This document shows positions 52,611-60,451 of a stretch of 64,000 bases of DNA, piece by piece (positions within the stretch are counted from its first letter, which is position 1; each line of letters begins with the position of its first letter). The position numbers and the translations under genes are program-made. The notes beneath the pieces were generated by a model. It saw nothing but the letters and a program-made list of their open reading frames with translations, ran no database searches and was not told where the DNA came from. Source of the DNA: NORP240 sp046047495 (lineage in GTDB: Bacteria; Pseudomonadota; Gammaproteobacteria; Pseudomonadales; Pseudohongiellaceae). The stretch lies in contig JBJOHV010000046.1 in the NCBI GenBank assembly GCA_046047495.1, forward strand, positions 62,001 to 126,000. The letters are read 5' to 3'.

Positions 52611-53381
52611 GTGAAACCCGATTGGAAATCCCTGTGCCTGGCCCTGTTGATCCTTGGCATGGGCGGTCCCTCCGCAGCGCGGGCCGATACCCTGCTGGTG
52701 GCGGTGGCCTCCAATTTCACCACCACCCTGGAAGACATCGCTGCGCGATTCGAGGCTCAAACCGGTCATGACGTCCGCATCACCGCCGCCTCCACCGGGG
52801 TGCACTATGCCCAGATCGTCAACGGCGCGCCGTTCGATATCGTCCTGTCCGCCGATGCCGAACGACCGCGCCTGCTGGAAGAAGGGGATTACGGCATCGA
52901 GGGAACCCGCTTCACCTATGCCAGTGGCCGGCTGGTGCTGTGGAGTACTGATCCGGCCCTGGTGGACGGGGAAGGAACGGTGCTGGAGTCGGGGCAGTTT
53001 CAACGCCTGGCCGTGGCCAATCCCGACACCGCCCCCTACGGACTGGCCGCCCAACAGGTACTGGAAGCCCTGGGTCTGCTGCCGGCCGTGGCCTCGCGCC
53101 TGGTGACCGGCACCAACATCACTCAGACTCACCAGTTCGTGGCATCCGGCGCCGCCAGTCTGGGCCTGGTGGCCCTGGCCCAGGTGGCAGCCCCGGGTGT
53201 GGAGGTGCGCGGCAGTTACTGGATCGTTCCGGAGACCTTGTACCAGCCCATCGAACAACAGGCGCTATTGTTGAAAGACACGGAGGCGGGACGGGCATTC
53301 ATGACTTTTCTGGCCTCTGCGGAAATCCGCCAGCTGATTCGCAGCTATGGCTATGGAGTGCCGGAGGCCGGCTCCCCCTGA
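52611..53381 (+). CDS. modA: Molybdate ABC transporter substrate-binding protein, orphan
   Basis: A 256-residue periplasmic binding protein with a signal peptide ending SAARA. VAVASNFTTTLEDIAARFE is the first molybdate loop with its Ser, ASTGVHYAQIVNGAPFDIVLSAD the second, and VANPDTAPYGLAAQQVLEALG the third, all typical. No modB or modC follows; the next gene is on the other strand. It must therefore use a permease encoded elsewhere or act as a scavenger. A ModE-like operator overlaps its promoter. Confidence 0.92.
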   Translation: MKPDWKSLCLALLILGMGGPSAARADTLLVAVASNFTTTLEDIAARFEAQTGHDVRITAASTGVHYAQIVNGAPFDIVLSADAERPRLLEEGDYGIEGTRFTYASGRLVLWSTDPALVDGEGTVLESGQFQRLAVANPDTAPYGLAAQQVLEALGLLPAVASRLVTGTNITQTHQFVASGAASLGLVALAQVAAPGVEVRGSYWIVPETLYQPIEQQALLLKDTEAGRAFMTFLASAEIRQLIRSYGYGVPEAGSP

Positions 53382-53390
53382 GGCGGCTGA

Positions 53391-54449
53391 TCAGGCCCGG
53401 TCGGATGCCTGGATGCTGGCCTCGTCCGGGATGCGGGAGCCGCGCTTCAGACGATTTTCCCAACGCTTGCGGGCGAAGCGGCGCATGTTGGGGATGTCGT
53501 CGGTCTCATCGATGATGGGCATGCCCAGGATGGTTTCCAGTATGTCTTCCAGGGTCACCAGTCCCAGCCAGGTGCCGTACTGGTCATAGACCAGGCCCAT
53601 GTGCTGATGCTCGGCCAGCAGGGTGCTGAAGGCCGCCTCGGCCGACGTCTCGTCGGTGAATATCTGCGCCGGGCGCATCCACTGGGACACCTTGCTGTCC
53701 GGCGGCGCCCCCAGCAGGTCGGTCTGAAAGGCAATGCCATGGGGATGCTCGTCCTTGCCCAGCACCGGGTAGCGGGAAAACACCTCTTCTTCCAGCTTGG
53801 GGATCACCGCCCCCACGGTGTCGTTCACATCCAGGTATTCGCACACGGTGCGGGGAGTCATGATGTCCCGCAGCTTCACTTCATGGAGGTCGAGTATGTT
53901 GGAGATCACCCGTTGCTCGTCCTCGTCCAGTTCAGCGGTTTCCCGCCCCAGATTGGTCAGGGACTTGATCTCGCTGCGCAGGTCGGTGGTGGGCGCGGAA
54001 TAGCCCATCCAGCGGGTGATCAGGTCCGACGCCTTGATGGCCGGCTTCATCACCGCCGTCATGATATTGAGCACGAACGGCAGGTAAGGCGCGATGGGCT
54101 GCCAGTGCATGGCGCCCAGGGTCTTGGGAATGATTTCCGACAGTACCAGAATCAACAGGGTCATCACCGCGGAGGCCAGGGCCAGATAGCCATCGCCGAA
54201 CACCACGCCGACCTGGGCGCCCACGCCGGCCGCGCCGAAGGTGTGAGCAATGGTGTTGAGGGTGAGAATGCCGGCCAGAGGCTGATCGATGCGGTCCTTG
54301 AGGGCTTTCAGCTGGCCGTGCAGCCGCGGTCGTGTCTCACGCTGCTGGACGATGTAGCTGGGGGTGATCGATAACAATACGGCTTCCAGGATGGAACACA
54401 GAAACGAGATGGAAATCGACAATATGACAAAAGCCAGTAACAGGCCCAT
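53391..54449 (-). CDS. CNNM/HlyC-CorC family membrane protein (DUF21 plus CBS domains)
   Basis: A 352-residue protein. Residues 1-180 are the DUF21 domain with three to four helices (SFLCSILEAVLLSITPSYI, EIIPKTLGAMHW). Residues 195-320 are a CBS pair (LRDIMTPRTVCEYLD and GLVTLEDILETILG). The CorC_HlyC C-terminal domain of longer relatives is missing, so this is the short form. Such proteins influence magnesium or cobalt efflux. ModA is convergent and adjacent. Confidence 0.9.
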   Translation of the reverse strand: MGLLLAFVILSISISFLCSILEAVLLSITPSYIVQQRETRPRLHGQLKALKDRIDQPLAGILTLNTIAHTFGAAGVGAQVGVVFGDGYLALASAVMTLLILVLSEIIPKTLGAMHWQPIAPYLPFVLNIMTAVMKPAIKASDLITRWMGYSAPTTDLRSEIKSLTNLGRETAELDEDEQRVISNILDLHEVKLRDIMTPRTVCEYLDVNDTVGAVIPKLEEEVFSRYPVLGKDEHPHGIAFQTDLLGAPPDSKVSQWMRPAQIFTDETSAEAAFSTLLAEHQHMGLVYDQYGTWLGLVTLEDILETILGMPIIDETDDIPNMRRFARKRWENRLKRGSRIPDEASIQASDRA

Positions 54450-54700
54450 CGGGGTGAGTTATTCGCCTCCAGGAAAAATGACAGGCAGCGATTGTAACCC
54501 GAGCATGGCGAACGTCGACAAGGGTTACGACCCGGAGGGAGACACGCCTGGCGACACTCAACCGGCACTTCCAACTCTTACAGGACCCGAAAACGGCTTG
54601 CCAAATCAGGCACAGTCATGCCACAAATGACCAAAACTCCGGCATGCGCACTGAGCCGAAATTTGCGTATTGCTCCAATCGCTTACTTAATATAGTTAAA

Positions 54701-54713
54701 TAACAACAGGTTA
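54701..54713 (+). promoter_or_regulatory. IHF-type site, twin of the one at 8.2 kb
   Basis: TAACAACAGGTTA matches the IHF consensus WATCAA-N4-TTR with one mismatch. The 14-mer CAACAGGTTATATA (54704-54717) is identical to that upstream of the sulfide operon, in the same orientation and exactly 14 bases before TGGCAC in both. Confidence 0.65.
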
Positions 54714-54731
54714 TATAGTTTTTAAACATTG

Positions 54732-54746
54732 TGGCACGGCTTATGC
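54732..54746 (+). promoter_or_regulatory. Sigma-54 promoter of the 30-residue membrane protein
   Basis: TGGCAC-GGCTT-ATGC differs from TGGCAC-N5-TTGC at one position and keeps both invariant dinucleotides. Predicted start near 54758, giving a leader of about 42 bases. Confidence 0.8.
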
Positions 54747-54799
54747 AATTACTTTGGCAGAGCAAAGTTTTGCCATTATCAAAGCTCGAGGAGACCGAC

Positions 54800-54892
54800 A
54801 TGACCCATTTGAAAAGCATGATCCTATTAATGACCGTTCCCATGGTGACTGCCCTGGCCTGCTGGGGTATCTGGATGTTGATGGTGGGCTGA
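54800..54892 (+). CDS. 30-residue single-span membrane protein
   Basis: MTHLKSMILLMTVPMVTALA followed by ten residues (one Cys, two Trp) and TGA. One hydrophobic helix covers almost the whole protein after a short basic N-terminus, as in CydX- or CcoQ-like accessory peptides, but no family match is apparent. GAGGAG lies six bases before the ATG and a sigma-54 promoter stands 54 bases upstream of the ATG, so expression is likely. It would be missed by length-limited gene callers. Function unknown. Confidence 0.65.
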   Translation: MTHLKSMILLMTVPMVTALACWGIWMLMVG

Positions 54893-54905
54893 GGCCGGTG
54901 TTGTC

Positions 54906-54919
54906 TTGACCCTGGTCAA
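54906..54919 (+). promoter_or_regulatory. FNR/Anr-type box upstream of the desulforedoxin-like gene
   Basis: TTGAC-CCTG-GTCAA, a perfect dyad of the same form as the cco operon box (TTGAC-AAGG-GTCAA). A weak -10, TAAGGT (54941-54946), puts the start near 54953 and the dyad centre at about -40. Low-oxygen or NO control is inferred. Confidence 0.7.
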
Positions 54920-55008
54920 CACAAAGAAGCCTCGGGGCGGTAAGGTATCAGCCCGACAGTGTTGATTGCGGGAGCAAGCCCTTAACCCCAACCCAAGGAG
55001 TGCATGAC

Positions 55009-55149
55009 ATGTCCCGACAAACCGGAGACCGCTACCGTTGCGATAAATGTGGCGCGCAGCTGGTGTACGAGAAACCCTGCCCTTGCGGCGACAAGATGGC
55101 CCACGTGGAGATTTGCTGCGGCCAGCAGATGACAAAGGTCGACAAGTAA
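55009..55149 (+). CDS. Desulforedoxin-like small iron protein
   Basis: A 46-residue protein: RYRCDKCGAQLVYEK, then CPCG, then EICCGQQM and a basic end. CX2C plus the CC-G-x-x-M block is the desulforedoxin/desulfoferrodoxin N-domain metal site (four Cys on one iron); two extra cysteines (CPC) are unusual. AAGGAG lies eight bases before the ATG. A likely electron carrier in oxygen or superoxide stress, transcribed under an FNR-type box. Too short for most gene callers. Confidence 0.8.
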   Translation: MSRQTGDRYRCDKCGAQLVYEKPCPCGDKMAHVEICCGQQMTKVDK

Positions 55150-55178
55150 TCACTGATCCAGGCTCTGGCGGGCGCGGG

Positions 55179-55195
55179 TGCGACACTGTGTCGCA
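55179..55195. promoter_or_regulatory. Perfect 17-base dyad upstream of the TonB receptor promoter
   Basis: TGCGACAC-T-GTGTCGCA, eight-base arms around one base. It abuts the predicted -35 of the receptor promoter and follows the desulforedoxin-like stop by 29 bases. No T-run follows, so it is more likely an operator than a terminator; the regulator is not identified. Confidence 0.5.
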
Positions 55196-55224
55196 TTGTG
55201 GGAATTTGCAGGCTGTCTACACTG

Positions 55225-55241
55225 CTGAGAATTATTCTCAG
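55225..55241 (+). promoter_or_regulatory. Fur box at the TonB receptor promoter
   Basis: CTGAGAAT-T-ATTCTCAG is a perfect dyad containing the 7-1-7 Fur form (TGATAAT-N-ATTATCA, 13 of 15 matches). A promoter TTGTGG-N16-TACACT (55196-55223) puts the transcription start inside the box, so iron-bound Fur would repress. Confidence 0.75.
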
Positions 55242-55258
55242 TTCAAGGAAGACCCTGT

Positions 55259-57538
55259 ATGTTTCCGTGCCGTCGCCCGCTTGCCCTTCGCATTGCACTG
55301 ATCACCGCCGCCGTGAGCGCCGCTCCCCTGCAGGCGGCGGACGCACCCATCGAGGAAATCGTGGTGTGGGGCCAGGAGTCCCAGACCCGGGCCTCCAGCT
55401 CCCATCCCAGCAGCCTGCTCACCCAGCAGGATCTGGTCAGCATCAATGTGGCCACCACCGAGGACGTGGTCAAGTTTGAACCCAGCCTGGTGATCCGCCG
55501 CCGCTTCATCGGCGACTCCAACGGCACCATGGGCATGCGCGGTTCCAACATGTTCCAGACATCCCGTTCCATGGTGTTCGCCGACGGCGTGCCCCTGCAC
55601 TACCTGTTGCAGTCACGCTGGAACGGGGCGCCGCGCTGGACCATGGTGTCCGCCAGTGAAATCGCCCAGGTGGAAGTGTTGTACGGTCCTTTTTCCGCGG
55701 AGTACAGCGGCAACTCCATGGGCGGAGTGGTGCTGATCGAGTCCGCCATTCCCCAGCAGCGGGAGTTCCATTTCGACAGCTCCTATTTCTCCCAGGATTT
55801 TTCGGCCTACGGCTTCGATGATACGGTCACCGGTTACAAGTCCTTCTTCTCCTATGGGGACAAGCTGGGTGATACCAGCGTGTACCTGTCCTACAACCGC
55901 CTGGAAAACGAGTCCCAGCCCCAGACCTTCTATTTCGGATCCAACACCGGTGCGACCGGTGCCGTGCCGGTCAGTGGCCTGATCGCCGGCAACGACGACC
56001 GCAGCAATCCCCAACTGTGGTTTGGTGACACCGGCGTGGTGGACACGGTCACGGACAACTACAAGATCAAAGTGGGTCACGACTTCGGTGAATGGCAGGC
56101 GTTGTTGAATGTGGCCTATGAAGACCGCCTGACGGATTCCAGCAACCCCAATACCTATATGCGCACCAGCGCCGGTACGCCGCTGTACAGCGGCCGGGTG
56201 ATTCAGGATGGCCGGGCCCAGAACATTCCCAGCGCCCGCCTCGGGGTGAACGTGCTGGAGCGGGACAGTCTGTCCATCGGCCTGCGTCTGCGCGGCCCCA
56301 TCACCGAGACCATCGGCTTCGAAGCCAATATGGACAAATTCAATGTGCTGCGGGATCAGACCCGTGCCTCCCTGGCCAATCCGGCGGATCCGGCCTACAC
56401 CGCCAACGGCCAGGTCACTGACTTTGGCGACACCGGCTGGCAGAGTGCAGAGGCGAAACTGATCTTCAGCGATTTGGGCGTGACCGGAATGGAGCTCGTG
56501 ACGGGGGCCCGTTACGACAGTTATGAACTGAATCTCGATGTGTTCAATTCACCGAACTACACCGCCGCGGCCTTTGGCAACTTTGCCAGCCGCAGCGGCG
56601 GCGAGACCATGATCCAGGCGCTGTTTGCCCAGCTGAACTGGGACATCAACGCCCAATGGGACATGGGCCTGGGCCTGCGCTGGGAGTCCTTTGAAAGTGA
56701 CAACGGCTACTTCTCCCGGGATGTGGCGGCCACGCCGGAGTTCGATCTGGTGGCGGTGCCCAGGGTGTCGCGCAAGGAAACCTCACCCAAGTTCTCCGTT
56801 GGTTACCAGCCGGTGGAAGACTGGCGCTTTGCCTATGCCGTCGGGCAGGCCTACCGCTTCCCCATCGTGGAGGAACTGTTCAGCCAGTATTCCGCCTACA
56901 ACGCCATCAGTGTCGCAAATCCGGAGCTCAAGCCTGAAGATGGCCTGCACCATAACCTGATGATAGAGCGCAGCGTGCGGGGCGGCGCCCTGCGGGTCAA
57001 CCTGTTCCAGGAAAGCATCAACGATGTGATCGAGTCCCAGTCGGAGTCCCTGCCCGGCGGGCTGTCGGTACGCACCTTCATTCCGGTGGATGAGATCGAG
57101 ACCCTGGGCGCGGAATTCATCGCCAACATCGACGAGTTCCTGCTGCCCGCTTTCGACCTGCGCTTCAATATGGTGTACACGGATTCGGAAATCGTTCGAA
57201 ATGCACCTGACCCCTCCATCGAGGGCAATGTCTATCCGCGCATGCCCGAGTGGCGAGGCAATGTGCTGGCCACTTACCACGTCACAAACAACTGGGATGC
57301 GGGCCTCAATTACCAGTACGCAAGTGACAGCTTCGGCCGCAATGACAACACCGATCGGGAAGCACGGGTATACGGGGCGCAGGACGGATACAGCCGGGTC
57401 GGACTGAAGACCACCTACCGCTTCAGTGGAGGCCTGTCCCTGGGACTGGGCGTGGACAACCTCACCGATCAGGCATCCTATGTGGCCCACCCCTGGCCGG
57501 GCCGCACCTTCTTCGCGGATCTGTCCTATGACTTCTAG
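55259..57538 (+). CDS. TonB-dependent outer-membrane receptor, Fur-controlled
   Basis: A 759-residue receptor. Signal peptide ending LQAAD, TonB-box-like IEEIVVWGQ, plug domain with VEVLYGPFSAEYSGNSMGGVV, and a 22-strand-type barrel ending GRTFFADLSYDF with C-terminal Phe. The Fur box suggests iron-related uptake, but the plug lacks anything diagnostic of a particular siderophore. Its last 11 bases overlap the next gene, so receptor and propeller-thioredoxin protein are made together. Confidence 0.93.
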   Translation: MFPCRRPLALRIALITAAVSAAPLQAADAPIEEIVVWGQESQTRASSSHPSSLLTQQDLVSINVATTEDVVKFEPSLVIRRRFIGDSNGTMGMRGSNMFQTSRSMVFADGVPLHYLLQSRWNGAPRWTMVSASEIAQVEVLYGPFSAEYSGNSMGGVVLIESAIPQQREFHFDSSYFSQDFSAYGFDDTVTGYKSFFSYGDKLGDTSVYLSYNRLENESQPQTFYFGSNTGATGAVPVSGLIAGNDDRSNPQLWFGDTGVVDTVTDNYKIKVGHDFGEWQALLNVAYEDRLTDSSNPNTYMRTSAGTPLYSGRVIQDGRAQNIPSARLGVNVLERDSLSIGLRLRGPITETIGFEANMDKFNVLRDQTRASLANPADPAYTANGQVTDFGDTGWQSAEAKLIFSDLGVTGMELVTGARYDSYELNLDVFNSPNYTAAAFGNFASRSGGETMIQALFAQLNWDINAQWDMGLGLRWESFESDNGYFSRDVAATPEFDLVAVPRVSRKETSPKFSVGYQPVEDWRFAYAVGQAYRFPIVEELFSQYSAYNAISVANPELKPEDGLHHNLMIERSVRGGALRVNLFQESINDVIESQSESLPGGLSVRTFIPVDEIETLGAEFIANIDEFLLPAFDLRFNMVYTDSEIVRNAPDPSIEGNVYPRMPEWRGNVLATYHVTNNWDAGLNYQYASDSFGRNDNTDREARVYGAQDGYSRVGLKTTYRFSGGLSLGLGVDNLTDQASYVAHPWPGRTFFADLSYDF

Positions 57539-59183
57539 ACTTTATTTGAGCCTGTGCGCCGCCCTCCTGGGCGGCGTTGTGCTTTGTGGGGCCGCGCCTG
57601 TCGTGGCGGAAAGCTGTGATTCCCTGCGTCAGCATCACGGCACGGATGTCGTGTCCGTGCATTGTGGCGGGGCACCCAGTGCCACGGTGGATGGAAATGG
57701 ACGACTGTGGGTGGCATTCGTGCAGAACAAGCATGTCTGGGTCGCCCACTCCGATGATGAGGGCAAAACCTACAGCCAGCCTGTGCAGGTCAATGCCACG
57801 CCGGAGGATGCGGAATACAACGGCGAGAACCGTCCCAAGATTTTACTCAGTGATGAGGGATACGTGCTGCTGTCCTGGACCACCAAGACTTCGGCCAACT
57901 TCACCGGCGAGATCCGCTTCTCGCGTTCCACCGATGGCGGTGTGTCCTTCGAGGAACCCCGCACCATCAACGACGACCAGCTGTTCACCGGGCACCGCTT
58001 CGACAGCCTGTTTCTGACCCCCTCGGGCACACTGTATCTGACCTGGATCGACAAGCGGGATCTGGAAGCCCGACAGGCAGCGGGTGAACCCTATGCCGGG
58101 GCCGCCATCTACTATGCAGTGTCCGGGGATTACGGCGCCACGTTTTCGCAGAATGTGCGGGTGTCCCACAATAGTTGCGAATGCTGCCGCATCGCCATGG
58201 CGCCCCATGGCGACGACAATGTCGCCATTCTGTGGCGGCAAATATTCGATGACCACATCCGTGACCATGCCATCGCCGTGCTGGGCCCCACTGGTGAGGT
58301 ATCGCAATTGAATCGTGCCACCGTGGACGACTGGTTCATCGATGCCTGCCCCCATCACGGGCCGACCATGGTGCCGGCGGCCAGTGAAGGCTCCTATCAC
58401 ATGAGCTGGTTCAGCGCCGGCAATCTGCACAGCGGCATCCATTATGCCCGCTATGACCTTGACAGCGGCACCACGTCCAATCTCATCAAGGTGGATGGCA
58501 CGCCGGGTGCCGGTCATCCCTTTATGGCACGGGACGGCAATCGCCTGTATCTGGTCTGGAAGGGATTTGACGGCGAGAACACCCTGCTCAATCTAATGGA
58601 GTCGGTGGACGACGGCGGCAGCTGGTCACAGCCCCGCACCCTGCTGACCACCGCCCGCAACAGCGATCATCCCCTGCTGATTGAAACGGCCCGGGGCGTG
58701 TTTCTCAGCTGGCACACCGACCAGTACGGCTATGTCTTTCAGGCGCTGGAGGATCCCGCGGTGAGCGACAATATCCAGCCGTTCGGCACCGGTACCTTTG
58801 CCCAACTGAAGGCCGGCTTCCAGGGGCGGCCGTTCCTGGTGAGCCTGTGGTCGGTGGATTGCCCCCCATGCCGGCTGGAACTGCAGATGCTGGGGGAGTT
58901 GATGGCTGAGCAGCCGGACTTTCCCCTGCTGCTGATTTCCACCGATGACATCCAGAAGCGGGAGGATGCCCTGTTCGTCCTGGAGGACTACAACCTGGAT
59001 CACATCGAGTCCTACATGTTTGCCGATGGTTTTGTGGAGCGCCTGCGCTTCAGCATCGATCCGGGCTGGTACGGCGAACTGCCCCGCAGCTACATCCATT
59101 CCGCCGACGGCCAGGTCGAAGGCCACAGCGGCGTCTTGACCCGTGAGCGTATCGACGCTGCATTCCACCATCGGGGACACTGA
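57528..59183 (+). CDS. Exported beta-propeller (BNR) fused to a thioredoxin domain
   Basis: A 551-residue protein. Signal peptide ending VVAES, then Asp-box repeats (SDDEGKTYSQP, STDGGVSFEEP, SGDYGATFSQN, SVDDGGSWSQP) forming a sialidase-type propeller, with a CECC cluster at 217-220. After residue 420 comes a TlpA/ResA-like thioredoxin domain with active site CPPC (445-448) in SLWSVDCPPCRLEL. It overlaps the TonB receptor gene. A metal- or thiol-handling partner for the receptor in the periplasm is likely; sialidase catalysis is not evident. The last codons and stop lie in a hairpin repeat. Confidence 0.82.
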   Translation: MTSRLYLSLCAALLGGVVLCGAAPVVAESCDSLRQHHGTDVVSVHCGGAPSATVDGNGRLWVAFVQNKHVWVAHSDDEGKTYSQPVQVNATPEDAEYNGENRPKILLSDEGYVLLSWTTKTSANFTGEIRFSRSTDGGVSFEEPRTINDDQLFTGHRFDSLFLTPSGTLYLTWIDKRDLEARQAAGEPYAGAAIYYAVSGDYGATFSQNVRVSHNSCECCRIAMAPHGDDNVAILWRQIFDDHIRDHAIAVLGPTGEVSQLNRATVDDWFIDACPHHGPTMVPAASEGSYHMSWFSAGNLHSGIHYARYDLDSGTTSNLIKVDGTPGAGHPFMARDGNRLYLVWKGFDGENTLLNLMESVDDGGSWSQPRTLLTTARNSDHPLLIETARGVFLSWHTDQYGYVFQALEDPAVSDNIQPFGTGTFAQLKAGFQGRPFLVSLWSVDCPPCRLELQMLGELMAEQPDFPLLLISTDDIQKREDALFVLEDYNLDHIESYMFADGFVERLRFSIDPGWYGELPRSYIHSADGQVEGHSGVLTRERIDAAFHHRGH

Positions 59184-59250
59184 TAGCTTATTAACTAACG
59201 GCGGAAGCTATTACTCTGGATAAGTTAAGTTATTGAGTTATCAGTGTCCC
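59174..59250. repeat. Long hairpin at a convergent junction (second repeat type)
   Basis: Arms GGGACACTGATA (59174-59185) and TATCAGTGTCCC (59239-59250) enclose a 53-base A/T-rich loop. It fills the gap between convergent stop codons and includes the propeller-thioredoxin stop. Different sequence from copies A-D but the same arrangement. A bidirectional terminator role is plausible. Confidence 0.75.
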
Positions 59251-59254
59251 TGGC

Positions 59255-60451
59255 TCAGGGGGAGGGTGCGGCGGTCTCCCGCAGGTAGGCCTCCAGCCGC
59301 TGGACCCGTTCCCGATAGCTGCTGTCATCCTGCAAGCGCTCCAGGGCGCGGGCGGCGGCCTGGTGGTCGTCCCGATTGAGTTCCACGACCGCCAGCAGAT
59401 ACCAGGCCTGGGAAGGTGTGGCTTCACCCCAGCGTTGAATGGCGTCGGTGAGCGCCACCCTGGCGTTTTCATAATCCTCCCGCTGCAGATAGAGCTGAGC
59501 CATCATCATGCCGGGCTCCCCGTTGCTGTCGGAAGACATGGCGGCCTCCTGAAAGGCGCCGATGGCGGCATCGAATTCCCGCGCCATCATCCACAGCTCC
59601 GCCAGCAGCATCCGATCCTCGAAGGACACCCCCTCAGCCGCGGTCATGGCCCGGCTCAGAATTCGGGCGCCGTCCTCCGGCATCCCCAGGAATCCGAACA
59701 AGCGGGCCAGCTGGCGCGCATCATCGTAGGCCATGGTATCCACCAGTCCCGCGATGGCGAAGGCCGCGGTGCCGGTGGGCACGTCATCCAATAACAGATA
59801 AACACTGGCCAGTTGCCGCCACCAGCGGGCATTGGCAGGTTGCTCGGCAATGATGTCCTCCAGCAGTGCAGTGGCCTCAGCCGCGCGGCCGACCCTGGAG
59901 TATGTGTAAGCCAACATTTCCACCCACTGGTACTGCGGCACATCAGTGGTGGCCACCGCTTGTTCCAGAACGACTGCCGCTTCATCGAAGCGATCCAGAC
60001 GCAGATAGGCATGACCCATTAGATAGAGCCCGGCGGGGCTGGGTTCATCCTGTTGGGCGTGCCACACCTCGAGGTGGGACAGCGCCGCTTCCGGCTGATC
60101 CTCGATCAGCAGAATTTGCGCCAGCAGGTAGCGCAGGCGAATGCCGAACTCTGGCGGCTGATCGATGAACGCGGCTTCCAGTTCCTCCCGGGCAAGGGCC
60201 GTCTGATCCTGCTGTACCAGCAGCGCGGCCCGTTCATGGAGAATGGCCGCCAGATCGGCCGACCCGGTGCGGCGCCGGGCCGCCAATTGCTGAAGCTCAT
60301 CAAGCGCCCGCTGGGGATCCTCCTCCGCCCGACCCATGATCGCCACCAGTCGTTGCATCACCGCCGGGCTGATGGCTTCCGCCGCCTGGCTGGCCGGCAG
60401 CCAACCCAGCACTGACATCAGCAACAACAGGACAGCGCCACGTCTCATCAC
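59255..60451 (-). CDS. TPR-repeat protein of the TonB2-type operon
   Basis: A 398-residue exported protein: signal peptide ending SQAAE, then about nine TPR units (for example DEAAVVLEQAVATTDVPQY and YENARVALTDAIQRWGE). In Vibrio and Shewanella TonB2-type clusters a TPR protein follows tonB and is needed for, or assists, iron uptake. Overlaps the tonB stop by four bases. Last gene of the operon. Confidence 0.87.
   Translation of the reverse strand: MMRRGAVLLLLMSVLGWLPASQAAEAISPAVMQRLVAIMGRAEEDPQRALDELQQLAARRRTGSADLAAILHERAALLVQQDQTALAREELEAAFIDQPPEFGIRLRYLLAQILLIEDQPEAALSHLEVWHAQQDEPSPAGLYLMGHAYLRLDRFDEAAVVLEQAVATTDVPQYQWVEMLAYTYSRVGRAAEATALLEDIIAEQPANARWWRQLASVYLLLDDVPTGTAAFAIAGLVDTMAYDDARQLARLFGFLGMPEDGARILSRAMTAAEGVSFEDRMLLAELWMMAREFDAAIGAFQEAAMSSDSNGEPGMMMAQLYLQREDYENARVALTDAIQRWGEATPSQAWYLLAVVELNRDDHQAAARALERLQDDSSYRERVQRLEAYLRETAAPSP

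Larger units (their letters stand above)
54450..54799. other. Gene-free regulatory region, A/T-rich second half
   Basis: The first 190 bases after the DUF21/CBS gene start show no gene. From about 54660 the sequence becomes clearly more A/T-rich than the rest of the window and carries an IHF-type site, a sigma-54 promoter and a leader with the palindrome GCAAAGTTTTGC. A short dyad CGGC-N11-GCCG near 54644-54662 is the only visible candidate for an upstream activator site. Confidence 0.6.
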
